Below, piece after piece: positions 1-8,261 of a stretch of 32,932 nt of DNA (position 1 is the stretch's first letter; the number at the start of each line of letters is the position of its first letter). Location: contig JAAUSG010000028.1 of assembly GCA_012034055.1 (NCBI GenBank), forward strand, positions 1 through 32,932. The letters run 5' to 3'. Below the pieces are notes generated by a model. That model was not told where the DNA came from, ran no database searches, and saw only the letters and a program-made list of their open reading frames with translations. The DNA is from Leptolyngbyaceae cyanobacterium RU_5_1 (GTDB taxonomy: Bacteria; Cyanobacteriota; Cyanobacteriia; Leptolyngbyales; Leptolyngbyaceae). Made by a program: the position numbers and the translations under genes.

Positions 1-11
1 TTCAAAGGATT

Positions 12-39
12 GATGCGTTACGGCTGCGCTTAACACATC
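12..39. repeat. Short palindromic repeat
   Basis: Arms GATGCGTTA (12-20) and TAACACATC (31-39) are inverted copies with one mismatch around a GC-rich centre (CGGCTGCGCT). From memory, similar GATGCGTTA-type palindromes are scattered in many cyanobacterial intergenic regions. No gene is recognisable in bases 1-158, so this is probably an intergenic repeat near the 3' end of the carotenoid protein gene. Confidence 0.5.
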
Positions 40-100
40 CTACGTTTATTTATGTCCACCTACTTAGGCGATTTCTGAGAAAGATTTTACCCCTGGAGGA

Positions 101-116
101 ACGAACGGCCGTTCGT
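101..116. other. Perfect 16-bp palindrome downstream of the OCP gene
   Basis: ACGAACGGCCGTTCGT reads the same on both strands. It lies 42 bp past the stop of the orange carotenoid protein gene. No clear T-run follows on the minus strand, so it is not a convincing terminator. It could be an operator for an unseen gene to the left, or part of a transcript-end hairpin. Confidence 0.4.
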
Positions 117-158
117 CTTTACCAGGATTTTTTGGTAGTTTCTTTCCTGGAAATCTCC

Positions 159-1118
159 TTAGCGAACCAGATTTAGTAACTCTTTGGGAGACGCCAGCAA
201 ATCAATTCCCACAAAAAAGATTTTGCCCTGAGGATCGAGCAAGAATCTCCAGGACATATTCATTCCGACACCTGCTCCAAACCAGGGCGTTTGCACTTTA
301 CCAGTCACCTTCACTTGGGTATAACCATCGGCGGCAGGCTCGGAAACACCTCGTTCTGGCATTAGCTTGAGGTTCTGGCACTCTTCCCTAAAAAACCGCA
401 GGACGGCGTCTTTGCCGACAATTGGTTTCTGGAAAGGAGGTTGCAAGGCACCATCTGGGGTAAAGAGTTGAATCAGCGCATCAAAGTCATTCGCGTTCAG
501 GTTGTTCATGTAGCTCAATACGGTCGGATTATTAACACCTTCAATCGTGACCTGAGTCCGCTGTGCAATCTCCTTGGGCGGAGCAACTGGCTCTGTAACC
601 CGATTGTAGCTGCCTAGCTTGCTGGTATCGTACCCCATATCCACTACAGCATTACGCAAGACTGTGATTTGCTGACCTGGATCCAAGGTTCTAACCGTTT
701 GCAGCACAGCGGCGGCGTTGGCAGACAGTTTATAGCCTTCTGGAATTGGAGCCACCAGGCCCTGTTCCATCCATTGTCCAAGCTGATACCAGAAACCCAG
801 TTTGATGTTCATAGACCAGGTTGCATAGGTGCGACCAATCGGTGTGTCTGCACGGTTGGCCAAATCACACATGACCTGCGATTGCTCCCGAGGAGTCATC
901 TGCCGAATTTGATTCATGGTTGCTTCGGCAAACTGCATGTTAGCTGCACCTGGAGCCGCAATGGTAATGGTTTTACCCATTTCAAGGTAGGCAAACCAAA
1001 TCCATGCCAGTTGATCCTCGGCACTAAGCTGGTTGAACCGAGCAATCGTAGCGGGTACAGCGTCAGCCGTTAGAGTATTCGGGAAAATGCCACGAGCTGA
1101 ATCGATGGTAAACGGCAC
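159..1118 (-). CDS. ocp: Orange carotenoid protein (OCP)
   Basis: This water-soluble photoprotective protein binds a ketocarotenoid. After strong blue-green light it binds phycobilisomes and dissipates excitation energy as heat; it also quenches singlet oxygen. The 319-residue length is typical. The N-terminal all-helical carotenoid-binding domain (about 1-165) is joined by a linker to an NTF2-like C-terminal domain (about 195-319). Key OCP residues are visible: Tyr44 and Trp110 in the N-domain, Arg155 of the inter-domain salt bridge with Glu246 as its likely partner, and Tyr203 and Trp290, which correspond (shifted by two) to the carotenoid-carbonyl hydrogen-bonding Tyr201/Trp288 of Synechocystis. 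The start is GTG, supported by an AGGAGG eight bases upstream. No fluorescence recovery protein gene is seen beside it. It is divergent from pyrFE. Confidence 0.97.
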   Translation of the reverse strand: MPFTIDSARGIFPNTLTADAVPATIARFNQLSAEDQLAWIWFAYLEMGKTITIAAPGAANMQFAEATMNQIRQMTPREQSQVMCDLANRADTPIGRTYATWSMNIKLGFWYQLGQWMEQGLVAPIPEGYKLSANAAAVLQTVRTLDPGQQITVLRNAVVDMGYDTSKLGSYNRVTEPVAPPKEIAQRTQVTIEGVNNPTVLSYMNNLNANDFDALIQLFTPDGALQPPFQKPIVGKDAVLRFFREECQNLKLMPERGVSEPAADGYTQVKVTGKVQTPWFGAGVGMNMSWRFLLDPQGKIFFVGIDLLASPKELLNLVR

Positions 1119-1489
1119 AGTAAAAGCCTCCTAAGGAAATTACATTGAATCCACTCAAAAATCGAGAAGACTTCGCTAGCAGCGATCGCGCCAATAGCAC
1201 AGGAAGGACAAGCAAGGTTACCCAAACTGTATGCAACACGAGTTAACGCTGCTTCGCTGAGGAAGTGCGCTTCGCTGTCTATCAACAGAGTTGTCTAAAA
1301 TGCTCTAACCAGTCACTAAGGTCACCATTTTAGATTCCCTTTACATTCTCGTACAAAAGCATCAAATTGTTAAGCGATTTAATATTTCGATTTTCCCAAT
1401 CATTGAGTTTCACGGGATCTTTCGCTCATTTGCGTAAGTCCTGAGTCAGTCTGGGTGTAGCGTAAGAATGGCTCCGATGAGAGACACCC
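1119..1489. other. Divergent intergenic region between OCP and pyrFE
   Basis: This 371-bp spacer must hold promoters for both flanking genes. I see no convincing gene. The short string CTTCGCTG occurs twice (near 1253 and 1270), and a HIP1-type GCGATCGC is at about 1184. No clear extended promoter could be assigned by eye. Confidence 0.5.
1127..1132 (-). promoter_or_regulatory. Ribosome binding site of OCP (fixes the GTG start)
   Basis: On the minus strand this reads AGGAGG, with an eight-base spacer to the GTG at 1118-1116. It decides the start codon, since the protein would otherwise have no ATG at the conserved N-terminus. Confidence 0.8.
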
Positions 1490-2953
1490 ATGCACTTTTT
1501 CAACAAGTTAGAAGCGGCGATCGCGCGTAACTCCAGCCTTCTGGTTGTTGGGCTTGACCCCAATCCAGAGCTAATCCCTGACTGGTATGGCGATCGCGAC
1601 GATAACAACCTGATCCAGGGTTTACAAAACTGGATGCAATGGGCGATCGCGGAAACTGTTGATCTGGTGTGTGCCTACAAACCAACTCTTGGCTTTTATG
1701 AAGTGCTGGGGGCGGCGGGAATGGCACTCTTGCAACAAACGCTTGCAGCTATCCCAGCGCATATCCCAATTATTCTGGACGCCAAGCTGAGTGATTTGAA
1801 CATCAGCAGCCTGTTTGCCCGGACGGTATTTCGGCAGTGGCAGGTCGATGCGATTACGCTGAGTCCTTATGCTGGACAAGACGGCATTGCACCGTTTCTG
1901 GTCTACCCTGGCAAGGCCGTGTTTGTATTGTGCCGTACCTCCAACCCGTCTGCTGCTGCGCTTCAGATGTATCCTACAGATGAGTCACCGCTGTACCTGC
2001 AAATTGTAAAGGAATCCCAAAGCTGGGGAACGCCAGAACAATTGGGACTGGAGGTCGGCACAACGGAACTAGAGATACTGCAACGGGTCAGAGCGATCGC
2101 CCCTGAACGCCTGATCCTGGTGCGCAGCATTTGGCAAGAAAACGTTGACCTGAGCCAAATCCTAACAGTCGGTTTGAATGCGAACGGGGATGGGTTGCTG
2201 CTGCCAGTGCCCCAGGATTGGTTGAGCCATGACCAGTTAGCTGAACGGGTGCGATCGTTGCGATTGAATGTAAACCAAATCAGAACTCACGTGATTCAGG
2301 ACGGAGCTACCTGTGATCTGTGGGTTTCCGATGTTTGTACACTCAACCAAAATCCGCATCTGGATTTGATTTTGCAATTGTATGACGTAGGCTGCATTCT
2401 GTTTGGTAACTTTGTGCAAGCCTCCGGAGCCGTTTTCCCGTATTACATTGACCTGCGCAAAATCATCTCCAACCCACAACTGTTTCACCTGGTTCTGAAT
2501 GCGTATGCTGGAATTCTCAAAGACCTCAGCTTCGATCGCATTGCCGGAATTCCCTATGGCTCCTTGCCCACCGCCACTGGACTCGCATTGCGGCTCAATC
2601 GCCCCATGATCTTCCCGCGCAAAGAAGTGAAAGCCCACGGTACTCGTCGCTTGATTGAAGGAAATTTTGAGTCTGGGGAAACCGTTGTGGTCGTAGATGA
2701 TATTTTGATTAGCGGTAACAGCGCCATGGAAGGAGCCGCCAAGCTAAAATCGGCTGGCTTGAACGTCCAGGATATTGTCGTATTTCTCGATCATGAGCAG
2801 GGCGTTAAAGCCAGACTCCGGGACAACGGGTATCAAGCACATTCAGTGCTAACGATTTCAGAAATTACCCAAACGTTGTATCAAACCGGTCGGATCGATG
2901 AAGAGCAACTCACCGCGTTTAGGGCAGGCGAATCAATCAGTGAACGAGAATAA
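1490..2953 (+). CDS. pyrFE: Bifunctional orotidine-5'-phosphate decarboxylase / orotate phosphoribosyltransferase
   Basis: The protein fuses the last two steps of UMP synthesis: orotate plus PRPP gives OMP (C-terminal domain), which is decarboxylated to UMP (N-terminal domain). The 487 residues hold an OMP-decarboxylase domain (about 1-270) with the catalytic Lys/Asp array visible as Lys64 (CAYKP) and DAKLSD (Asp97, Lys99, Asp102). The phosphoribosyltransferase domain (about 285-487) has the substrate loop FPRKEVKAHGTRR (375-387) and the PRPP motif VVVVDDILISGNS (399-411). The order PyrF-PyrE is opposite to the animal UMP synthase (PyrE-PyrF) and matches a fusion known in cyanobacteria. The decarboxylase signature is divergent (DAKLSDLN rather than the usual DxKRGDI), but the charged catalytic residues are kept. 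The downstream FecR gene is convergent, 22 bp away. Confidence 0.93.
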   Translation: MHFFNKLEAAIARNSSLLVVGLDPNPELIPDWYGDRDDNNLIQGLQNWMQWAIAETVDLVCAYKPTLGFYEVLGAAGMALLQQTLAAIPAHIPIILDAKLSDLNISSLFARTVFRQWQVDAITLSPYAGQDGIAPFLVYPGKAVFVLCRTSNPSAAALQMYPTDESPLYLQIVKESQSWGTPEQLGLEVGTTELEILQRVRAIAPERLILVRSIWQENVDLSQILTVGLNANGDGLLLPVPQDWLSHDQLAERVRSLRLNVNQIRTHVIQDGATCDLWVSDVCTLNQNPHLDLILQLYDVGCILFGNFVQASGAVFPYYIDLRKIISNPQLFHLVLNAYAGILKDLSFDRIAGIPYGSLPTATGLALRLNRPMIFPRKEVKAHGTRRLIEGNFESGETVVVVDDILISGNSAMEGAAKLKSAGLNVQDIVVFLDHEQGVKARLRDNGYQAHSVLTISEITQTLYQTGRIDEEQLTAFRAGESISERE

Positions 2954-2975
2954 ACGTTATCCCTCTTGCCTCCCT

Positions 2976-4169
2976 CTAGTTCCCTTGATCTTCAGGAATC
3001 ACAGGCAACTCATTAGCAGGCAAGGTGGATCCACCCGGTGGAGGTTCAACTGCAGGGGGTGGGACAGGATTCCCACCAGGAGGCACTGGAACGACGGGTT
3101 CAGTTGGCGGAGTGTTAGCCGGGGGATGTACAACTGGCGTCTCAGGTGCTGGTTGGGGGTCGGTGCTGGGGGGGGAATAGGAAGGTCTGCGGCGGTAGGT
3201 CGAGCCAGCGTAGGGCGATCGCCACCACTTTCTCCGCGATGGGTACGAATACTGGCGATCTGACGATGGCTCTAGTGCCCATTTAGAACGCGAGTATCGT
3301 GACGTGGTGTTCCCTGGCGCTCCATCATACTCATAATCCGTGTGATCAGAGGTGTAATCCGTGTGATCAGAGGCGTAGGTTGAACGAGTGGGCTGTTTAT
3401 CGACAAAGGCAGGTACTGGTTGGGGCTGTGCTTTAGCAGGAGTGGAGGGTAATGGTGTAGTTTTTTTAGGAGTTGGGGTGGTGGCTACTGGTTTTTGGAG
3501 TCCTGGAATTTGATTTTGATTCGGTAAAGGAACTCGGAATCCCTGAAAAAGTTCGCCCTGGAGTAGACCACTAATCTCGCTGGGCAGCATTAGCCGCACC
3601 GGCCCAACATCGTCTCCCGCAAGGCTCAGGGTGATCTTCTGATTTTGCTTGAGCGACAGTGACTCAACCGCAGGATTGCTGGGAATCGAAATATCAACTT
3701 GACCCGCTAGAACTTTGATTTCGCCCAAATATCCAACTCGCTCGACGGTGTAAATGCCATCTTTGCTATTCACGATGATAGCTCCAATACAGGCTTGAGT
3801 CCCTGAAATAACTGCCTGCCCGTCTACCAGTTGAATACAATTGCCTTCAATCACTAAAGATGAATTTTTGCTGAGTCGAGCACCAATCGTATCCACCTGT
3901 TGAAGTTCAACTTTGGCACCGTGTTGGGTTGTCAGCCGTTGACCTGAGATAACCTCAGCACCTGTTTTAACCTGTTTCCCATCCACCAAAACGCCTTCAT
4001 CGGGTTTGCCAACAATTTCAGTAATCTTGACGCGACGCACTGGCTGAGAAGCAAAGGCTAGATACACAGCCGTTGTAGCAAGAACCAGACCAAGACTTGC
4101 AAACGCTAAACGTAGCGCCCAGCAAATAGGTTTTTGGGACACCCTTTGATACAGCATACTCGCAGACAT
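2976..4169 (-). CDS. FecR-domain envelope protein with proline-rich tail
   Basis: The 397-residue protein has an N-terminal hydrophobic segment (about 17-40), which looks like an uncleaved anchor or signal. A beta-rich FecR-like region follows (about 45-220; repeated short strands such as VKTGAEVISGQRL and GARLSKNSSLVI). The long Pro/Thr/Ser/Tyr-rich tail (about 225-397) is probably disordered and may span the cell wall. FecR domains in cyanobacteria often occur in periplasmic proteins without an obvious FecI/FecA iron system, and none is visible here. The tail contains a tandem SDHTDY duplication. A run of eight C is present but the frame is intact. It is divergent from the sulfurtransferase gene and convergent with pyrFE. 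Molecular function is unknown. Confidence 0.75.
   Translation of the reverse strand: MSASMLYQRVSQKPICWALRLAFASLGLVLATTAVYLAFASQPVRRVKITEIVGKPDEGVLVDGKQVKTGAEVISGQRLTTQHGAKVELQQVDTIGARLSKNSSLVIEGNCIQLVDGQAVISGTQACIGAIIVNSKDGIYTVERVGYLGEIKVLAGQVDISIPSNPAVESLSLKQNQKITLSLAGDDVGPVRLMLPSEISGLLQGELFQGFRVPLPNQNQIPGLQKPVATTPTPKKTTPLPSTPAKAQPQPVPAFVDKQPTRSTYASDHTDYTSDHTDYEYDGAPGNTTSRYSRSKWALEPSSDRQYSYPSRRKWWRSPYAGSTYRRRPSYSPPSTDPQPAPETPVVHPPANTPPTEPVVPVPPGGNPVPPPAVEPPPGGSTLPANELPVIPEDQGN
3334..3375 (-). repeat. 2 x 21-bp tandem repeat inside the FecR gene
   Basis: Two copies of TAATCCGTGTGATCAGAGG(T/C)G lie head to tail with one mismatch, giving a duplicated seven-residue block (SDHTDY plus one) in the disordered tail. 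The in-frame unit length permits copy-number change without frameshift. Confidence 0.8.
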
Positions 4170-4276
4170 AATGCTCCTGACTCCCGGTAGAGTTTGAAAG
4201 ATATTTACTCCAGTAGTTGATGCCTATCCGGACGACTTACACTAAGAATTTGAGTTTAGACTCTGGAAAATTGCTG

Positions 4277-5125
4277 ATGGTGAGTCCTTTAGTATCGGCT
4301 GCATGGCTTTCTGAGCATTTAAACGATCCAACGGTGGCGATCGCGGACTGTCGTTTTGCTCTAACACAGGCTGATTTAGGAGAACAGCAGTATCGGAAAG
4401 AGCATATCCCCGGTGCCTACTACCTGGACTTGAACCGAGACTTATCAAGCCCAGCGAAAGCACAGGGTGGACGACACCCATTGCCAGACTTCCCTATGCT
4501 AGCGAAAAAGTTAGCCGCCATCGGGGTTTGTTCAGAGCCGCCTGAAGCACCGACGCTGGTAGTTGCTTATGACGACTCTCGATTTGCCTTTGCCGCTCGA
4601 CTCTGGTGGCTACTCCGCTATCTAGGGCACTATCAGGTTGCTGTACTGGATGGGGGTTGGACGGGTTGGAAAGCGGCTGGTTACTCAACATCGGACTCGG
4701 TGCCACCGTCAAAGTCGGGGAACTTCCTTCCCAAGCTTAACGCCAGGCAGGTTGTGAATTTTGACTATGTAAAAGCTCATAAGGATTTGCCTGGAGTCAT
4801 TTTGGTCGATGCGCGGGAGAGCGATCGCTATCGCGGAGAACGCGAACCGATTGATCCAGTTGCCGGGCATATTCCTGGAGCCGTGAACTATCCCTGGCAC
4901 GATGTGACGACTACTGAGGGCTACGCGCGATCGCCTAATGAACAACAGCAACGCTGGACTGCCCTATCCCAAGCAGAGGAAATCATCGTCTACTGCGGCT
5001 CTGGCGTCACTGCCTGTGTCAATCTTCTCTCGTTAGAACTGGCAGGTATCAACACTGGGAAACTCTATGCTGGGAGCTGGAGCGACTGGTGCTCTTACCT
5101 GCAAGCGGTGAGAAATGAAGAGTGA
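4277..5125 (+). CDS. sseA: 3-mercaptopyruvate-type sulfurtransferase (tandem rhodanese)
   Basis: The protein transfers sulfane sulfur from 3-mercaptopyruvate (or thiosulfate) to thiols or cyanide. Two rhodanese domains are visible: an inactive N-terminal one (DCRFAL, then HIPGAYYLDL) and a catalytic C-terminal one (VDARESDRYRGE, HIPGAVNYPW). The active-site loop CGSGVTA around Cys240 is the mercaptopyruvate-sulfurtransferase form rather than the CRKGVTA of thiosulfate sulfurtransferase. I chose the ATG at 4277 (282 residues) because family homology begins with SPLVSAAWL and the length matches E. coli SseA. An open extension up to a TTG/ATG at 4217/4220 exists but adds only non-conserved residues. 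It is convergent with the outer membrane protein gene. Substrate preference is inferred from the loop only. Confidence 0.9.
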   Translation: MVSPLVSAAWLSEHLNDPTVAIADCRFALTQADLGEQQYRKEHIPGAYYLDLNRDLSSPAKAQGGRHPLPDFPMLAKKLAAIGVCSEPPEAPTLVVAYDDSRFAFAARLWWLLRYLGHYQVAVLDGGWTGWKAAGYSTSDSVPPSKSGNFLPKLNARQVVNFDYVKAHKDLPGVILVDARESDRYRGEREPIDPVAGHIPGAVNYPWHDVTTTEGYARSPNEQQQRWTALSQAEEIIVYCGSGVTACVNLLSLELAGINTGKLYAGSWSDWCSYLQAVRNEE

Positions 5126-5177
5126 AGAGTAAGCAGAACAGAAGGAGTTAAGGAAACAATCGGAACCTGCCGTAGTG

Positions 5178-6601
5178 TTAGAAGAGTGCAAAATTAATCG
5201 TCAAGCTGACTCCTAACAAGAAGCTGTTGAAATCAATGGCGGGTTCAGTGGAATTGCCTAAGCTGAAGCCAGCGTAAGCACTCAGTTGAGTGTTCCGAAA
5301 GGCGCTGTAGGTTATGCGACCCAAAACTTGATGGTATAGGTCCGTGCGAGGCTGCCGTGTAAAATTTGCTGAGGCGAATTGATAATCTAAGCCAAGCTGT
5401 AGATTGGCAGTAACATCGTAGTTGAGAGACAAAAACAGAACATTGATGATCCGTGAGCGATCGTCTGGGTTTGCAAAGCTGACACGCAATTGATAGAACG
5501 AACTCAACGATAGATTCTTGGCCAATTGGTCTCGCCGACTCAACTCTAGCCGCACCGCGTGATCGTTCAGAAAGCGTGTTCCACGCGGAAGTCCAAAAAT
5601 ATCATCACTGGCGATGAAGAGCTGTTGATTGCTCCAGCCAACTTCGATCGCCATCGCTGGTGATAGCCGCTGATAAATTCCAGCCCTGAGCTTTAACTCG
5701 TCATAACTAAACTCAGTCACATCAAAGTAGCGATTTAATGCTCCTTCTACTGAAGCCACTAAGTAAGTATCTGAACCTAAAGCCGGTAACCCTAACAGGG
5801 TTACCGCCGGTCGGATCAATCCATCATTGACCGGATCAACTCCAGACAGAACGTTGCTGCTTCTAAAAAAGTCAACTCTTGGAATCAAGTACAGAACAGG
5901 CGTACGAGCTGCCGGATAGAGGGGTTGTGGAACTTCTTGAATCCGAATACAGCCTAATTCCGGGTCTGGATTGCAGGGGGGGGAGTATTTTGGATAATCG
6001 GTGGACTGCTTGGATCCGCAGGGTTGATTGGAACAGTGGGCGATCGCGGGGGTTGCAAGGGCTGTGGATCGCCAGTATCTGCCTGAGCAACACGGGAGTC
6101 TGTAGCACCAGGGATTGTTGAAGCAGCGAGCGATCGTGCCAATTCAGGAACGGTTATTGATGAAGACTTGTACTCCATAAAGTCATCGGCGAAGTCATCG
6201 GCAAAAAAGGCAGAAGACTGAACCAACGGTACAGGTACTAAATCAGCCGCTTTGTTTGATTGAGGGAAGGACGTGAAATCTGATTTGAAAAGAGCTTTTG
6301 GTAGTAAAGCGTTATCGCCCTGCTCTAAGGTGCGACTCGCATCCCATCCCTTCGGTGATAAAGGGGTTAACGAATTAGCGGTCTGTGAATTACTAGTTTC
6401 CTTCGTCTGGTTAGCCAGTTTAGGAGAAGAGCGAGTCTGCTCTGGCATCAAAGCCTGATTGATAGCAGTTTGCTCTGCAGAATGAGATAGGTGATTAGGA
6501 GAGTTGGGCAACGAGTTAGACCAAACTGGAGCTGCAATCAGCAGCCCGCTACTCCAGACTGGAATCCGCAACCAAATTTTGAGCACAATCCAAACACGCA
6601 T
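5178..6601 (-). pseudogene. Outer membrane beta-barrel protein, frameshifted at a C8 tract
   Basis: Two abutting reading frames form one protein of about 474 residues. The upstream frame (6601-5954) has a signal peptide (start MRVWIVLKIWLRIPVW) and a Ser/Pro-rich linker ending in NTPPP, then runs into a stop just after a run of eight C. Adding one C joins it to CNPDPELGCIRIQEVPQ and LYLIPRVDFFRSSNVL in the other frame (to 5178). That part shows alternating beta-strand patterns (TYLVASVEGALNRYF, NVLFLSLNYDV, LQLGLDYQFAS) and ends in a C-terminal Phe after LTINFAL, as outer membrane barrels do. As read, the barrel is not translated from the signal peptide. Possible causes are a sequencing error, gene decay or slipped-strand phase variation. 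Function (porin-like or adhesin) is unknown. The gene is divergent from the second FecR gene. Confidence 0.8.
5976..5983 (-). repeat. Homopolymer C8 tract at the frameshift
   Basis: Eight G on the plus strand (C on the coding strand) sit exactly where the reading frame of the outer membrane protein must change. Nine C would restore one continuous frame. Confidence 0.9.
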
Positions 6602-6617
6602 GAGCCACTCGAACTAG

Positions 6618-6652
6618 CATGACAACAGACATTTGAACCATCATGACAACAG
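6618..6652. promoter_or_regulatory. Direct repeat pair CATGACAACAG upstream of the outer membrane protein gene
   Basis: Identical 11-mers at 6618-6628 and 6642-6652 are spaced 24 bp start to start, beginning 17 bp before the start codon of the minus-strand outer membrane protein gene. Repeats on the same helix face at this spacing are typical of regulator sites, but the factor is unknown and the assignment is inference. Confidence 0.35.
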
Positions 6653-6838
6653 TTACTCCGGATTAGTAATCGTAAATTCATTAAGACGACAGCCATTGCC
6701 CAGAGCTAGAGATTTCTTCAGTTTTTCGTATAGTCCCACTCAACTCATTCAACGTTCCAGTCCACTTGTGCTATTAGGGAATGAAATGGTTTGGATGTCA
6801 TCCCCCAAAATGGGGATTGTCTGAAGATTTGCTAGCAT

Positions 6839-8079
6839 CAGTAGATCGAAAATTTTTTATGAAAGGGGTAGAGTCAGGCTAAGCAATATTTACCAAAACA
6901 GCCATGACTGCCTACCCAACCTTATTATGCGATACACCTGCCTTGAGTGATGAAAGCACCTTGGAGTGCACCATCGAGTGTTTAATGAACCATCTGCCGC
7001 TGGAGATGAATGGAAGCTACACGGTGCGTGAGGTGTTTGAAATTTTGGTTCATGCCGCTAGCCGAGGGGAGAGCATTGAGCAAACGGCGCGTTTGTTGAC
7101 CGGGGCACCGAGCCGCAACGGCATCCGCTATCACTTGGAGAAACTTGATGACATGAAGACCTTAGCGGCACAGGTGAATGCTGCTTGACAAAGTCGAATT
7201 CCGCCGAAAATCCGCAAAGGGCGGCATCGCCTTGCCATTGACTTACACTTGATTCCCTACTATGGCGTTCCCAGTGACTCTGAAGCCGCCTATGTCTACC
7301 GCTCTCAAGCGAAAGCGGGCACGACACGGTTTTTTGCCTATGCTACGCTCTACGTCATCTGCCGCAATCAGCGCGTCAGCTTGGGCATTCATGCGGTGCC
7401 CTGCGATGAAACGCTCGTGGCAACCGTAAGCTACTTGTTAGCGATGCTGTCGCCGTTGCGGGTGCGTGTCAAACGCCTCTTGTTAGATCGCGGCTTCTAT
7501 GCGGTGCCCGTGATTCGCTGGCTGAAAGCCTTGAACATCCCTTTTCTCATGCCTGCGGTAATTCGCGGTAAACCGGGCGGCACTCGCGCCTTGCTGGTCG
7601 GGCGCAAAAGCCATTTCACCTCCTACACCTTGAACAGTTCTAGCTATGGTTCTGTCCAGTGTCGCATGGCAGTGGTCTGTGGTTATCACAAGGGCTTCAA
7701 AGGACAACATGGAATTTGTGATGTTGTCTATGTTCTGCATCGCATCAAGGTGGCACTCCATCAACTGCACGACTATTATCGTGAACGCTTCGGCATTGAA
7801 ACCAGCTATCGACTCAAGAATCAATGTCGTATTCGCACCACCACAAAAAATCCCATTCTCAGATTTCTATTTGTCGCTCTAGCCTTTATTCTGGTGAATT
7901 TGTGGGTCTATTTGCTGGGGTATTTCGTCAGTCGCCCAAGACCAGGTGGGCAAGTCGTTTAGCAGAATTTGTTCCCCCTCAAAATCATGCTGGAGTTCCT
8001 CGCTCATGCGGTTGAACGACGATTTCCCGCCATCACAGCTATTTATTTGCCCCTTCCTGGCTGACTTTGCGATCTACTG
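6839..8079 (+). mobile_element. ISH3-like insertion sequence (1241 bp)
   Basis: The ends carry 14-bp terminal inverted repeats with one mismatch: CAGTAGATCGAAAA at 6839-6852, and CAGTAGATCGCAAA read inward from 8079. The element is flanked by a perfect 5-bp target duplication AGCAT (6834-6838 and 8080-8084). It carries one DDE transposase gene. Length, 5-bp duplication and transposase type fit the ISH3 family found in archaea and cyanobacteria. It inserted between the divergent outer membrane protein and second FecR genes. Without it, that spacer would be about 410 bp. Confidence 0.88.
6904..7962 (+). pseudogene. ISH3-like DDE transposase interrupted by an in-frame TGA
   Basis: Codons run in one frame from 6904 to 7962 (352 positions) apart from a single TGA at 7186-7188. 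Translation on both sides is transposase-like. The N-terminal segment (94 residues) resembles a helical DNA-binding region. The rest has the first catalytic Asp in IDLHLIPYYG, the second in LLLDRGFY, and the Glu region YYRERFGIETSYR. A one-base change (TGA to TTA) would restore the ORF. The window cannot tell whether the stop is a real inactivating mutation, a read-through site or an error. Perfect target duplications suggest fairly recent insertion. The element may move only if a related transposase acts in trans. Confidence 0.85.
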
Positions 8080-8261
8080 AGCATTACTAACCTACTTCAC
8101 AAGCTTTGCGTTCTCTTCATAAAGATTTGGTTAGCTTAAAGCATTTTGCTACCCTTAACTAGGATTGTGTCGCTAAGATGTAGCTATCTCTAAAAATGCT
8201 CTCCTTAGAGCTTTCAAAGCTTGAAGCAATTAGCGGGTGATACCAGACATTCGAGAGTCCT

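Noticed and set aside
669-1073. 134-codon plus-strand ORF within ocp
   Set aside because: Lies fully opposite a clearly conserved gene and has no protein-like features.
6633-6824. 63-codon plus-strand ORF before the insertion sequence
   Set aside because: No ribosome site, low-complexity translation, lies in the promoter region of the outer membrane protein gene.
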